From Deltaproteobacteria bacterium UBA1386 (GTDB lineage Bacteria > Desulfobacterota > Syntrophorhabdia > Syntrophorhabdales > Syntrophorhabdaceae), in assembly GCA_002305765.1 (NCBI GenBank), contig DBQU01000085.1, positions 10,728 to 74,727 of the forward strand: a stretch of DNA of 64,000 nt. The letters are read 5' to 3'. Position 1 is the stretch's first letter. The number at the start of each line of letters is the position of its first letter. Positions 8,395 through 16,472 of the stretch are shown in pieces. Under the pieces are notes generated by a model. The model was not told where the DNA came from. It did no database searches and was given only the letters and a program-made list of their open reading frames with translations. Both the position numbers and the translations under genes were made by a program.

Positions 8395-9795
8395 TCAGGA
8401 GTGGCGCTGTTTTGATGGGATCCCGTATTGTCGCATTTTTTTGCTCAGCGTCGGTCTCGAGATCCCGAGAGATTTGCAGGCTCTCCCGTAGTGCCAGTGG
8501 TTTTCCTCGAGGACCCTGAGGATCCTGTCCTTTTCCGTTTCTGCCAGAACGGTACCCTTTCCGGCTTCACCGGTCTCTTTCCCCCATGTCTCCGGCCTTT
8601 CCTCCTTTTCAATGAGGGGGGCGATCGTCGTGTCGAGGATTATACTGCCCTGAGTGTAAATGGCGGCACGCGTGAGCACGTTCTCCAGCTCCCGCACATT
8701 TCCCGGCCACCGATGGTCGATCATCCTGGCGAGGGCGCGCTTCTCAACGTGGGCGATGTTCTTGTCAAGGTCCCTGTTTATCTTTTTCAGGATGTACTCG
8801 ACGAGAAGGGGAATGTCTTCTTTTCGCTGTCTCAGGGGAGGGACCTTTATCGCGGCGACGTTCAGACGATAGTACAGGTCTTCCCTGAATTTGCCCTCCT
8901 TGACCATCGAGGCGAGGTCCCTGTTCGTGGCGGCTATTATGCGGGCGTTGGAACGTATGGGCCTCTCCCCGCCGACCCGCTGGAACTCCTTTTCCTGGAG
9001 GAACCTCAGGAGCTTTGTCTGCACCTCTGGTGGTATCTCGCCCACCTCGTCGAGGAGTATCGTGCCTTTCCCGGCCAACTCGAACTGTCCTTTCCTGGTC
9101 GAGGCGGCGCCGGTGAAGGCCCCTTTTTCGTGGCCGAACAATTCGCTTTCCAGAAGATTCTCCACTATCGCGGAGCAGTTGATGGCAATAAAGGGCTGGT
9201 CCCTGCCGGGGCTGTGGAAATGTATCGCCCGTGCCACCAGTTCCTTGCCCGTGCCGGTCTCGCCTTCGATAAGGACCGTTACCCTGTTGCCCGAGAGGAT
9301 CCCGATGGTCTTGAATATCTCCTTCATTTCCCTGGTCCTGCCGATGATGTCCCTCTCTTCGATCTTCTGCGCCGGACCGATGGTAAGGCCGCTCGTCCTG
9401 GTTCTCGAGAGATCCACCGCCCGCTTGATGGCCGCTTCGAGATCGTCGACATCGATCGGTTTGGGTATGTATTCGAAGGCACCGAGCTTCATCGCCTTTA
9501 TTGTTGTTCCCATGTCATGGAAGGCGGTAATGATGATGATGTGCGGGGCGTTCTTTTCCTCTTTCAGTCTCTTCAGTATATCGAGACCGTCGGCGTCCGG
9601 GAGCCGGATGTCGAGGACAAGCACCTGGGGTTTGAAGGAGGCCAGTTTCCGGACGCACTCACCACCGTCAACGGCGCAGCTCACATCGTAGCCCCTCTCT
9701 GCCAGGTAGACCTCAAGCAGTTCCAGCGAGGAGGGCTCGTCGTCCACTATGAGCACCTTCGGGGGTGTTTTTTTATTTTCCGTTCTTTTGTCCAT
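8395..9795 (-). CDS. Sigma-54-dependent response regulator (NtrC family)
   Basis: A 466-residue three-domain activator. The receiver domain (about 12-125) has the acidic pair IVDDE, the phospho-acceptor Asp62 in VLDIRLPDADG and Lys in IPKP. The AAA+ domain (about 150-380) has Walker A GETGTGKE, the sigma-54 contact loop GAFTGA, Walker B LLDEVG and the R-finger region. The C-terminal Fis-type HTH is at about 425-460 (YGRACKSLGISRPTLSKKM). Its gene starts 10 bp after the kinase gene stop, so the two form one operon. The obvious target is the adjacent CoA-ligase promoter at 8231-8246. Confidence 0.92.
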   Translation of the reverse strand: MDKRTENKKTPPKVLIVDDEPSSLELLEVYLAERGYDVSCAVDGGECVRKLASFKPQVLVLDIRLPDADGLDILKRLKEEKNAPHIIIITAFHDMGTTIKAMKLGAFEYIPKPIDVDDLEAAIKRAVDLSRTRTSGLTIGPAQKIEERDIIGRTREMKEIFKTIGILSGNRVTVLIEGETGTGKELVARAIHFHSPGRDQPFIAINCSAIVENLLESELFGHEKGAFTGAASTRKGQFELAGKGTILLDEVGEIPPEVQTKLLRFLQEKEFQRVGGERPIRSNARIIAATNRDLASMVKEGKFREDLYYRLNVAAIKVPPLRQRKEDIPLLVEYILKKINRDLDKNIAHVEKRALARMIDHRWPGNVRELENVLTRAAIYTQGSIILDTTIAPLIEKEERPETWGKETGEAGKGTVLAETEKDRILRVLEENHWHYGRACKSLGISRPTLSKKMRQYGIPSKQRHS

Positions 9796-9805
9796 GCCTA
9801 TCCTT

Positions 9806-11320
9806 TCAGCCGGCAGGTATGCTGAAGCTCACACGCATACCCCTTGGGAGTGCGGAGACTACCCGTATGGTCCCGCCGTGGGCCTCGATGATCTTTTTTG
9901 CGTTTGCCAGGCCGAGACCGGTACCCTTTGACTTTTTGCTGAAAAATGGGTCGAATATGTACGGCATGTCTTCCGGGCCGATCCCGGGACCGTTGTCAGT
10001 GATCTCCACACGTACCATCTGTTTTTTGCCTTTTCCGCGGCTCACGGTGATACGGATAAGGCCTTGCCGGCCTACTGCCTCGACGGCGTTAAGGAGCAGG
10101 TTGATCACTGCCTGTTCCATCTTTTCGGGGTCCATCATGACATGGGGCAGTTTATTCGAAAAGCTCTTTCTGATGACTATGTCTTTTTCCATGATCTTCG
10201 TTTCGATCACGTCAAGGCAGGAATTGAGGAGGTCCTCCACGGAGGCCGGCTGAAAGTCGTACCTGACGGGTTTCGCAAAATCGAGCATCTCCGTCACGAT
10301 GCGGTTCAGCCGTTCCACTTCCTGGGCAAGGATCTCGAGCCGTCTCCTTTCGTTTCCCGTGAAGGCCTTGTTCTTCAGGAGCATCTGTATGCTCATCCTG
10401 GCCGATGAGAGTGGGTTGCGCACCTCGTGGGCGAGGGACGTCGTGATCTGTCCTATGTGGGCAAGGTTCTCCGCCTCGCGGACCCGTTTCTCGATTTCCA
10501 TTCTTTCCGTGATGTCCCGGCATATGCCGATGGCGGCCTTTTCGCCTTCGTATACCGTCAGGACCACATTGTTCTCGGTCAGGAGGCTGCTCCCGTTCCT
10601 GTGGAGACGGTTATAGACATAGTGCTCCCTGGATTCCTTTTCCTGCACCCTTCTTTCATAGAGTCTTGTCACCTCATCCATAGACTGGGGCGCCACGAAA
10701 TCAGTGAAAGGCCTGCCGATGACCTCTTTGAGGGCATAGCCGTGCATTTCGCCGAATGCTTTGTTGGCGAACACTATCCTGCCTCCCCGGTTCACGAAAT
10801 ATCCGTCCCGTATCTCCTCCACGAGTGTCCGGTATTTTGTCTCCGACTCGGCCAACTCCCGCGTCCTGTCCTCCACCTTGATCTCCAGCATCTGGGAGTA
10901 GTCTCGTATTTGCTTTTCAGAAAGGGCCTGGAAGTAGTCGCTGAACCTGTGTATGGTGTAGTTGAGGCAAAGATCGAGACGGTTGAGGGCTGCGATGACC
11001 TCCGGCACGGATCCCTTCAATTCCCGGACAATGACGGGCATGAACAAGGACCCGAATATCTCGAAGGCTTTTTGCACCTCTGACAGGGTGAACCCGGTCC
11101 GGAACCTCAAATCTCCTATTTCTTCGACCACCTCATCGATTCTGGAATAATCGTTATGCACGAGCGCGGCGAAATAGGCGTCAAACGCGGCCGGTATTGT
11201 CCTGTGGTATTCCCCGATGGGACGTGCCGAATAGCGGGGACTCGCTTCGGTGCGAAGCTTGCGGATCCATTCCCTGATCATCCGGTCACGGTTCCGGCTG
11301 AGCATATCACCCATATTCAT
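9806..11320 (-). CDS. PAS-domain sensor histidine kinase with RsbRD-type N-terminal domain
   Basis: A 504-residue soluble kinase without transmembrane helices, so the signal is cytoplasmic. The N-terminal ~125 residues (MLSRNRDRMIREWIRKL...FRTGFTLSEVQKAFEIFG) resemble the helical RsbR/RsbRD N-terminal domain. A PAS domain (about 155-275) and the HisKA domain with phospho-His in SLAHEVRNPLSS follow. The ATPase domain has N (NLLLNAVEAV), G1 (DNGPGIG) and G2 (GTGLGLANAKKI) boxes. It is the first gene of the pair with the NtrC-type regulator. A metabolite, possibly an aromatic acid or CoA ester, is a plausible ligand by context only. Confidence 0.9.
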   Translation of the reverse strand: MNMGDMLSRNRDRMIREWIRKLRTEASPRYSARPIGEYHRTIPAAFDAYFAALVHNDYSRIDEVVEEIGDLRFRTGFTLSEVQKAFEIFGSLFMPVIVRELKGSVPEVIAALNRLDLCLNYTIHRFSDYFQALSEKQIRDYSQMLEIKVEDRTRELAESETKYRTLVEEIRDGYFVNRGGRIVFANKAFGEMHGYALKEVIGRPFTDFVAPQSMDEVTRLYERRVQEKESREHYVYNRLHRNGSSLLTENNVVLTVYEGEKAAIGICRDITERMEIEKRVREAENLAHIGQITTSLAHEVRNPLSSARMSIQMLLKNKAFTGNERRRLEILAQEVERLNRIVTEMLDFAKPVRYDFQPASVEDLLNSCLDVIETKIMEKDIVIRKSFSNKLPHVMMDPEKMEQAVINLLLNAVEAVGRQGLIRITVSRGKGKKQMVRVEITDNGPGIGPEDMPYIFDPFFSKKSKGTGLGLANAKKIIEAHGGTIRVVSALPRGMRVSFSIPAG

Positions 11321-11482
11321 TGTTTGTCCCCTTTATTTCAATAACAGAAGGTTATCATGATTTCCACGGGCATGCTACTGAATAGAACAGTCTGCCTTCG
11401 GTGGGTCATGCCCGGTCCCTTTCTTCGGATGTCAGATCGCCCCATCCGTCAATTCCTTTGTGCGATCTGCGTAACGAGCGGG

Positions 11483-11510
11483 TTGACACACACCGATTGT
11501 GACCTAGATT
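11483..11510 (+). promoter_or_regulatory. Promoter of the aldehyde dehydrogenase gene
   Basis: TTGACA at 11483-11488, a 16-bp spacer and TAGATT at 11505-11510. An AG-rich leader to the start codon at 11595 follows. The rest of 11321-11482 shows no gene. Confidence 0.5.
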
Positions 11511-11594
11511 CTTATAGAAAAGAAGGATAAGAGGGCGACACGTGGCGGTTTTGTGTCTAAGGTTATGAGCGATATGCAGAAATGAGGAGTAATC

Positions 11595-13214
11595 ATGGAA
11601 GATTGGAATGCGGTCATATTGGGTCGTATGGAAGACGTACCGGAACCATTTCGTATACCGTCACCCATCGAACAGCACGGTTACCTCTGCGATGGCTCTA
11701 TAAGGGAATGGGCCGGTCCCCGGCAGGATGTAGTGTCGCCGATATGCGAGGCTGCCGGAGACACCCTTCGGCAGAAGCGGATCGGGGGCTATCCTCTGCT
11801 CTCCGAAAGAGAGGCCCTGGAAGCGCTCGACGCGGCATGCAGAGCGTACGACCACGGGCGCGGAGTCTGGCCGACCATGCCCGTCGAGGAGCGGATAAAA
11901 TGCGCAGAGGCATTCGCCTACCGTATGAAGGAGAAGCGGGACGAGGTCGTGAAACTTCTCATGTGGGAGATAGGAAAGGCGTTGCCCGACGCCGAGAAGG
12001 AGTTCGACAGGACGGTGGACTACATCGGTGATACAATTGATGCCCTGAAGAACCTCGATCGACAGTCCTCGCGGTTCGTGATCGAGCAGGGTGTCATCGG
12101 GCAGATCCGTCGTGCGCCGCTCGGTGTGGTACTCTGTGTCGGCCCCTACAACTACCCTCTCAACGAAACCTTCACGACCCTGATCCCGGCTCTCATTATG
12201 GGCAACGCCGTCATCTTCAAGCCGCCGAAGTTAGGCATACTGCTCCACCAGCCGCTGCTGGAACCGTTCAGGGATTCCTTCCCCCCTGGCGTGATCAACA
12301 CGGTCTACGGCAAGGGGCCGATCGTTCTCGGCCCTCTGATGAGATCGGGGAAAGTCGACGTCCTTGCTTTCATTGGCAGCAGTCAGGTGGCGGACATCCT
12401 CAGGAAACAGCACCCGAAACCGCATCGACTCCGCTGTGTGCTCGGCCTCGAGGCGAAGAATCCGGGAATACTGCTCAAGGATGCCGAAATCGATCACGCG
12501 GTTCGGGAATGCATCCTGGGCGCCCTGTCCTTCAATGGGCAACGGTGCACCGCGCTGAAGATACTCTTTGTGCACGAAGACATCGTTGACGCGTTCCTGA
12601 CCAAGTTCTGCGACGCGGTGGATGGACTGAAGGCGGGAATGCCATGGGATCGGGGCGTTCAGGTAACGGCCTTGCCGGAGGATGACAAGACCGGCTATCT
12701 TGACGAGTTGATTCGTGACGCTCGTGACAAGGGAGCGCGGGTTGTCAACAAGGGCGGAGGCAGGGTAACAGGTAACTACATGTCTCCGGCGGTTGTGTAT
12801 CCCGTTACCAAGGGCATGCGATTATACACCGAGGAGCAGTTCGGCCCTGTCGTTCCTATCGCGACATTCAGGGACATTCAGGAACCCATGCAATACGTGA
12901 TCGAGTCCGATTACGGACAGCAGGTGAGTTTGTTCGGGACAGATCCGGGACTTCTGGCCGGTCTGATAGACCCTCTTGTCAACCAGGTCTGTCGTGTCAA
13001 CATCAACAGCCAGTGTCAGAGATTTCCTGATACATTTCCCTTTACCGGAAGAAAGGACTCCGCGGAAGGGACCCTCTCCGTTTCGGATGCGCTGAGGGTT
13101 TTCACCATCAGGACACTCGTGGCTGCCAAGGAAACTGACACGAACAGGAGAATCATCAGGTCAATTGTGACGGAGAGGCACTCGCGTTTCCTATCCACGG
13201 ACTTCATCCTGTGA
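11595..13214 (+). CDS. Aldehyde dehydrogenase, NADP-dependent GAPDH (GapN)-like
   Basis: A 539-residue ALDH-superfamily protein related to non-phosphorylating glyceraldehyde-3-phosphate dehydrogenases. Recognisable parts are the cofactor-binding segment VGPYNYPLNETFTTLIPALIMGNAVIFKPPK, FIGSSQVADIL and the catalytic Cys in SFNGQRCTALKIL. The general-base region normally reads LELGGKNP. Here it reads LGLEAKNP, so the usual Glu position is Gly and a Glu sits two residues later. This may mark a subgroup with altered acyl-enzyme chemistry. GAGGAG precedes the ATG. It stands alone behind its own promoter. Confidence 0.82.
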   Translation: MEDWNAVILGRMEDVPEPFRIPSPIEQHGYLCDGSIREWAGPRQDVVSPICEAAGDTLRQKRIGGYPLLSEREALEALDAACRAYDHGRGVWPTMPVEERIKCAEAFAYRMKEKRDEVVKLLMWEIGKALPDAEKEFDRTVDYIGDTIDALKNLDRQSSRFVIEQGVIGQIRRAPLGVVLCVGPYNYPLNETFTTLIPALIMGNAVIFKPPKLGILLHQPLLEPFRDSFPPGVINTVYGKGPIVLGPLMRSGKVDVLAFIGSSQVADILRKQHPKPHRLRCVLGLEAKNPGILLKDAEIDHAVRECILGALSFNGQRCTALKILFVHEDIVDAFLTKFCDAVDGLKAGMPWDRGVQVTALPEDDKTGYLDELIRDARDKGARVVNKGGGRVTGNYMSPAVVYPVTKGMRLYTEEQFGPVVPIATFRDIQEPMQYVIESDYGQQVSLFGTDPGLLAGLIDPLVNQVCRVNINSQCQRFPDTFPFTGRKDSAEGTLSVSDALRVFTIRTLVAAKETDTNRRIIRSIVTERHSRFLSTDFIL

Positions 13215-13490
13215 TCGGAAGAACCGTCTCCCCCAACCCCTTTGTTGAGGATCTTTGAGTACGTGTTCCTGGAAACTCCGTATTGAGTCTTGGGGCATGA
13301 AGGGAACATCCGTTGATAAGCAAATAACTCGATCCTCCCGCATTCCAAGTCCTTTCCGCCTGTAAACCAATTCTACATGTAAAATGAGATTACTAGTTTT
13401 TACTTATAATGTGATGCCAATCATGTACTGACATGCGCGGTGTGCTCTATACAATACGATAGACACCACTCATCACGACAGGAAGGCCAG

Positions 13491-13838
13491 ATGAAAGACT
13501 CATCCAAGACAAGGCAGGAACTGGTCAAAGAGATATCGCTCTTAAAAGAGAGGATCGAGGAATTGGAACAATTGGAGAGGGAACGCAAAAAGGTGGAGGA
13601 GGCCTTACGCGCCAGTCAGGTTCAGGTATCGGACGCGACGGGCGTTACGCTCTCTCAGACGAAGGTCTTAAGCGGGTTGCTCCACATTTGTTCCTCCTGC
13701 AAGAAAATACGCAACGATGATGGAGGCTGGGAACAGATGGAAGAGTACATAAGAAACCATTCAGACGTGGACTTTTCCCATACCTATTGCCCGGAATGCG
13801 CTGAAAAACTGCGTTCTCAACTCCATCAGAAGAAGTGA
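13491..13838 (+). CDS. Small coiled-coil protein with CxxC...CxxC signalling tail
   Basis: A 115-residue protein. Residues 8-45 are a charged coiled coil (KEISLLKERIEELEQLERERKKVEEAL). Residues about 65-110 carry the motif GLLHICSSCKKIRNDDGGWEQMEEYI...YCPECAEKL. This four-cysteine tail is common at the C-terminus of PAS/GGDEF/kinase proteins in Deltaproteobacteria. Here it is an independent protein with no sensor domain, perhaps after internal loss of one. AGGAAGG precedes the ATG at 13491. Four cysteines in CxxC pairs suggest metal or redox sensing. A TATAAT lies at 13405-13410 in the otherwise empty 13215-13490 gap. Confidence 0.65.
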   Translation: MKDSSKTRQELVKEISLLKERIEELEQLERERKKVEEALRASQVQVSDATGVTLSQTKVLSGLLHICSSCKKIRNDDGGWEQMEEYIRNHSDVDFSHTYCPECAEKLRSQLHQKK

Positions 13839-14053
13839 ACGCGAATTCTGCGCAGCATTCCTCCGGGGACAGGCCGGATCTTGCATATCCAGGGTATCCC
13901 AGGGTTCTTTCCCTCGATCATTATCTTGTTATTTTCCATGATACGCGCTAGCATTGACCAGGATACCGCCTGGGCCGGGAGACCGGTGCGGGCATGAAAG
14001 GGAGGACTGGATATGAGGAATTCCAAGGTGTCGATCATAGGGTCATGTGACCG

Positions 14054-15205
14054 ATGACCGGGCTGGCAGATTTGGAGTTGATATCCTCCTTTGAAGGAGG
14101 CAGGCTTTATCGAAGCGGGAAGATCAACGTGCCCGTTCTTCACGGGAGTTATCACCGGATGGGACGTCAGTACGGGCATCTGTTGAGCGGCGAACTGAAG
14201 AGCCTGTACATGAATGCCGTTGTCGATCACTTTCAGCGGGCCCGCGGCCTTTCCGGCGACGAGATGGACAAGGCGGCAATGTCCCTGTACCGGTTCTACC
14301 CGCGGCGCTTCAAAGATATGATAGGCGGCATGGCGGAGACCTCCGGACTATCCCTGAGAGAACAGATCATGCTGAACGCGATCGAGTTCTACGGCCTTAT
14401 GCCCGGATGCTCGGGGATCATCGCCTGGGGTGATTACACAAAGGGGCAGGCTCTGGTTGCGGGAAGGAACTATGACTGGTTCGAGGAATATTCCGCATTC
14501 GCACAAAGCCTTACCGTAACCGTCTTCAATCCCGACTCGGGCGTTCCCAACGCCATCATCACCTTTGCCGGCGTGATCTATGCCACGACGGGCCTGAACG
14601 CGCGGGGCCTGTTCCTGGAGCTTAACAATGGTCTGCCCTCGGGTGGTTCCCTCAAGTATAATGACCGCGTACCGGCCATTGTCAATCTGCTGGCCGCCCT
14701 CACTGATTGCGGCTCCCTCGACGAGTTGGACGCCTTCTTCAACACGACCAGGACGGAATTCAGCTTCATCGTGAATGCCGCCGACAGGATGCGGGGAGTC
14801 TCCTATGAATGGGCACCCTTCGAGCATCGCCGGAGAGACGGGGATGCGGAAGGGCTGCTGGTCTCGACGAACCATTTCGCTCATCCTTCGTGGGGCACAG
14901 TCCTGCAGGACCAGGCAGGCTTTGAGACCGTGTTGAGACGGGAGAACCTGCTTGCCCTGGGGCATGAGAGAAAGGGCAGGATCGATCCGGAGGTCATGGA
15001 GGAGATCCTGGATATCCCCATGAACGAAGGCGGTGCCACCTGGCCTGTCGATGGAAGCATGCCATACCGCACAACGTACCAGATCGTTGCCGTGCCCGCT
15101 TCTTTGCTGTTATGGCTGAAGGTCCCTGGTTTTCAGGAATGGACCGGAGTTGGATTGGAAAGTCTCTTCGAAGAGAAGCCTCAACGGTATTCCCACCCGT
15201 CGTGA
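14054..15205 (+). CDS. C45-family autoproteolytic acyltransferase/hydrolase
   Basis: A 383-residue Ntn-hydrolase-fold protein of the acyl-CoA:6-aminopenicillanate acyltransferase-like (C45) group. These proteins cut themselves before a Cys that then becomes the N-terminal nucleophile. The candidate is Cys119 in LMPGCSGIIAWGD, followed by the family segment GRNYDWFEEY and STNHF. Family members cleave or transfer acyl groups on amides and peptides, and the substrate here is unknown. An in-frame TGA directly before the ATG rules out a longer start. The ribosome binding site is weak and no signal peptide is seen. Confidence 0.78.
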   Translation: MTGLADLELISSFEGGRLYRSGKINVPVLHGSYHRMGRQYGHLLSGELKSLYMNAVVDHFQRARGLSGDEMDKAAMSLYRFYPRRFKDMIGGMAETSGLSLREQIMLNAIEFYGLMPGCSGIIAWGDYTKGQALVAGRNYDWFEEYSAFAQSLTVTVFNPDSGVPNAIITFAGVIYATTGLNARGLFLELNNGLPSGGSLKYNDRVPAIVNLLAALTDCGSLDELDAFFNTTRTEFSFIVNAADRMRGVSYEWAPFEHRRRDGDAEGLLVSTNHFAHPSWGTVLQDQAGFETVLRRENLLALGHERKGRIDPEVMEEILDIPMNEGGATWPVDGSMPYRTTYQIVAVPASLLLWLKVPGFQEWTGVGLESLFEEKPQRYSHPS

Positions 15206-15233
15206 TCAAGGGGGAAGTTCGATGCCGGCAGAT

Positions 15234-15560
15234 CTAGTCCATCGACAAATGGGCCGTCATTTCTGACAGATCGATCTCCTTTTCGCCGTCAGGCTCATAC
15301 TTCAGGACCTTGTTGCCGAAATCCCCGGAATCGATCTTTGACTCGACCCATCTGTTCCATTTGTCTCTTTGGGAAGACACGATGGAAGCATAGTCTCCTG
15401 ATCGGTCAAAGCGGGTCAGAGCTTCATCGACTATCCATACGCAGTAGTGGCACTTTTTCCTTCCCTGTTCCGAAACAACATAGAAATATTGAAAGTGTTT
15501 GCTTCCCGGCCTCAGGCCATCGCTGATCTTATAGCCTTTGTACGACCACTGGTTATCCAT
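15234..15560 (-). CDS. Conserved-looking small hypothetical protein
   Basis: A 108-residue soluble protein starting MDNQWSYKGYKISDGL, with a strong AAGGAGG upstream of the ATG at 15560. It is rich in aromatic residues and has one CHYC pair near residue 43 (GRKKCHYCVWIVDEALTRF). There is no signal peptide or transmembrane segment. I do not recognise a family. It lies downstream of, and in the same direction as, the fasciclin gene, separated by a strong hairpin. Confidence 0.6.
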   Translation of the reverse strand: MDNQWSYKGYKISDGLRPGSKHFQYFYVVSEQGRKKCHYCVWIVDEALTRFDRSGDYASIVSSQRDKWNRWVESKIDSGDFGNKVLKYEPDGEKEIDLSEMTAHLSMD

Positions 15561-15650
15561 CTCCTGTTCCTCCTTCTGCGTGTGTATTCGACTACAGGGT
15601 GTCCGCTGCCTGCTCGCCTGACCGGTTCCCATAAAGAGCATCTGCAGAAC

Positions 15651-15686
15651 GCCGCCCCGGGCACAGGTTTTTTTGCCCGGGGCGGC
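15651..15686. other. Strong GC hairpin between fasciclin and hypothetical genes
   Basis: GCCGCCCCGGGCA pairs with TGCCCGGGGCGGC around a short loop containing seven T on the plus strand. No T tract follows the stem, so an mRNA-stabilising or attenuating hairpin at the 3' end of the fasciclin transcript is more likely than a classic terminator. Confidence 0.55.
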
Positions 15687-15712
15687 TTCCGGAAAGATTT
15701 ACCCGACGCGAA

Positions 15713-16216
15713 CTATTTCTTTGCCTTGGCCGGTGGCATGATCACGGTATCGATGACGTGGATAACACCATTTGACGCGCCGACATCGGTCTTAACGACA
15801 TTCGCTTTGTCGACCATCACCTTTTTACCCTTGACCTTGATGGAGATCTCGGAACCTTGAACGGTCTTTGCCTTTTTCAGCTTCACCACATCCGCGGCCA
15901 TCACCTTGCCCGGCACGACATGATACGTGAGGATCGAAACCAGTTTTTCCTTATTCTCCGGTTTCAGGAGGTCATCGAGGGTGCCCTTCGGCAGCTTGGC
16001 GAAGGCCTCGTCCGTAGGCGCAAACACCGTGAATGGTCCGGGGCCCTTCAAGGTCTCCACCAATCCCGCGGCCTGCACCGCCGTCACCAGCGTTTTAAAA
16101 GAGCCTGCTCCTATTGCCGTGTCCACGATGTCCTTGTCTTGCGCGTTGACCGCAGGCGCAACCGCCATAGTCATGATCAAAACCACTGCAAACATCAATC
16201 CATAGATCCTTTTCAT
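15713..16216 (-). CDS. Secreted fasciclin (FAS1) domain protein
   Basis: A 167-residue protein with a signal peptide (MKRIYGLMFAVVLIMTMAVAPAVNA|QDK) and one complete FAS1 domain. It contains the H1 box FTVFAPTDEAFAKLP, the central YHV motif (LTYHVVPGKV) and the H2-like ASNGVIHVIDTVIMP. FAS1 proteins act in cell-surface adhesion or periplasmic binding. The ATG at 16216 follows GGGAGGAAAC; the upstream extension of the frame is not protein-like. A TATAAT-containing palindrome lies upstream. Confidence 0.9.
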   Translation of the reverse strand: MKRIYGLMFAVVLIMTMAVAPAVNAQDKDIVDTAIGAGSFKTLVTAVQAAGLVETLKGPGPFTVFAPTDEAFAKLPKGTLDDLLKPENKEKLVSILTYHVVPGKVMAADVVKLKKAKTVQGSEISIKVKGKKVMVDKANVVKTDVGASNGVIHVIDTVIMPPAKAKK

Positions 16217-16322
16217 TACTGTTTCCTCCCTACCTGTTTTTTTGGAGGGGTGTCGCGACCTTATCCCTCGGGCAATGAATCGGCATTCGTCGATCAACGC
16301 CGTGGAACCGTGCCGGAAACCC

Positions 16323-16343
16323 GGTATATTGATTAATTATACC
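16323..16343 (-). promoter_or_regulatory. Palindrome overlapping a -10 element upstream of the fasciclin gene
   Basis: A 21-bp imperfect palindrome bounded by GGTATA and TATACC, with arms matching at 8 of 10 positions. It contains TATAAT on the minus strand at 16341-16336. No good -35 is seen, so activator or repressor control is possible. Confidence 0.4.
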
Positions 16344-16472
16344 GTTGGGAAGCAGTTGTGTATGTCGTGCAAAGCGTCATTCTTGCATGGTCATTCCAAT
16401 ACATGGTGTGTCACCCTTTTTGCTACAACATCTATGGTGAAAGATCCTATGTGATTCTCTCCGGTCCTCAGT

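Noticed and set aside
8428..9825. 465-codon open frame antisense to the NtrC-type regulator
   Set aside because: Shadow frame; the regulator carries complete receiver, AAA+ and HTH domains.
15651..15686. Classic Rho-independent terminator
   Set aside because: The T run lies inside the loop rather than after the stem, so it is only called a hairpin.
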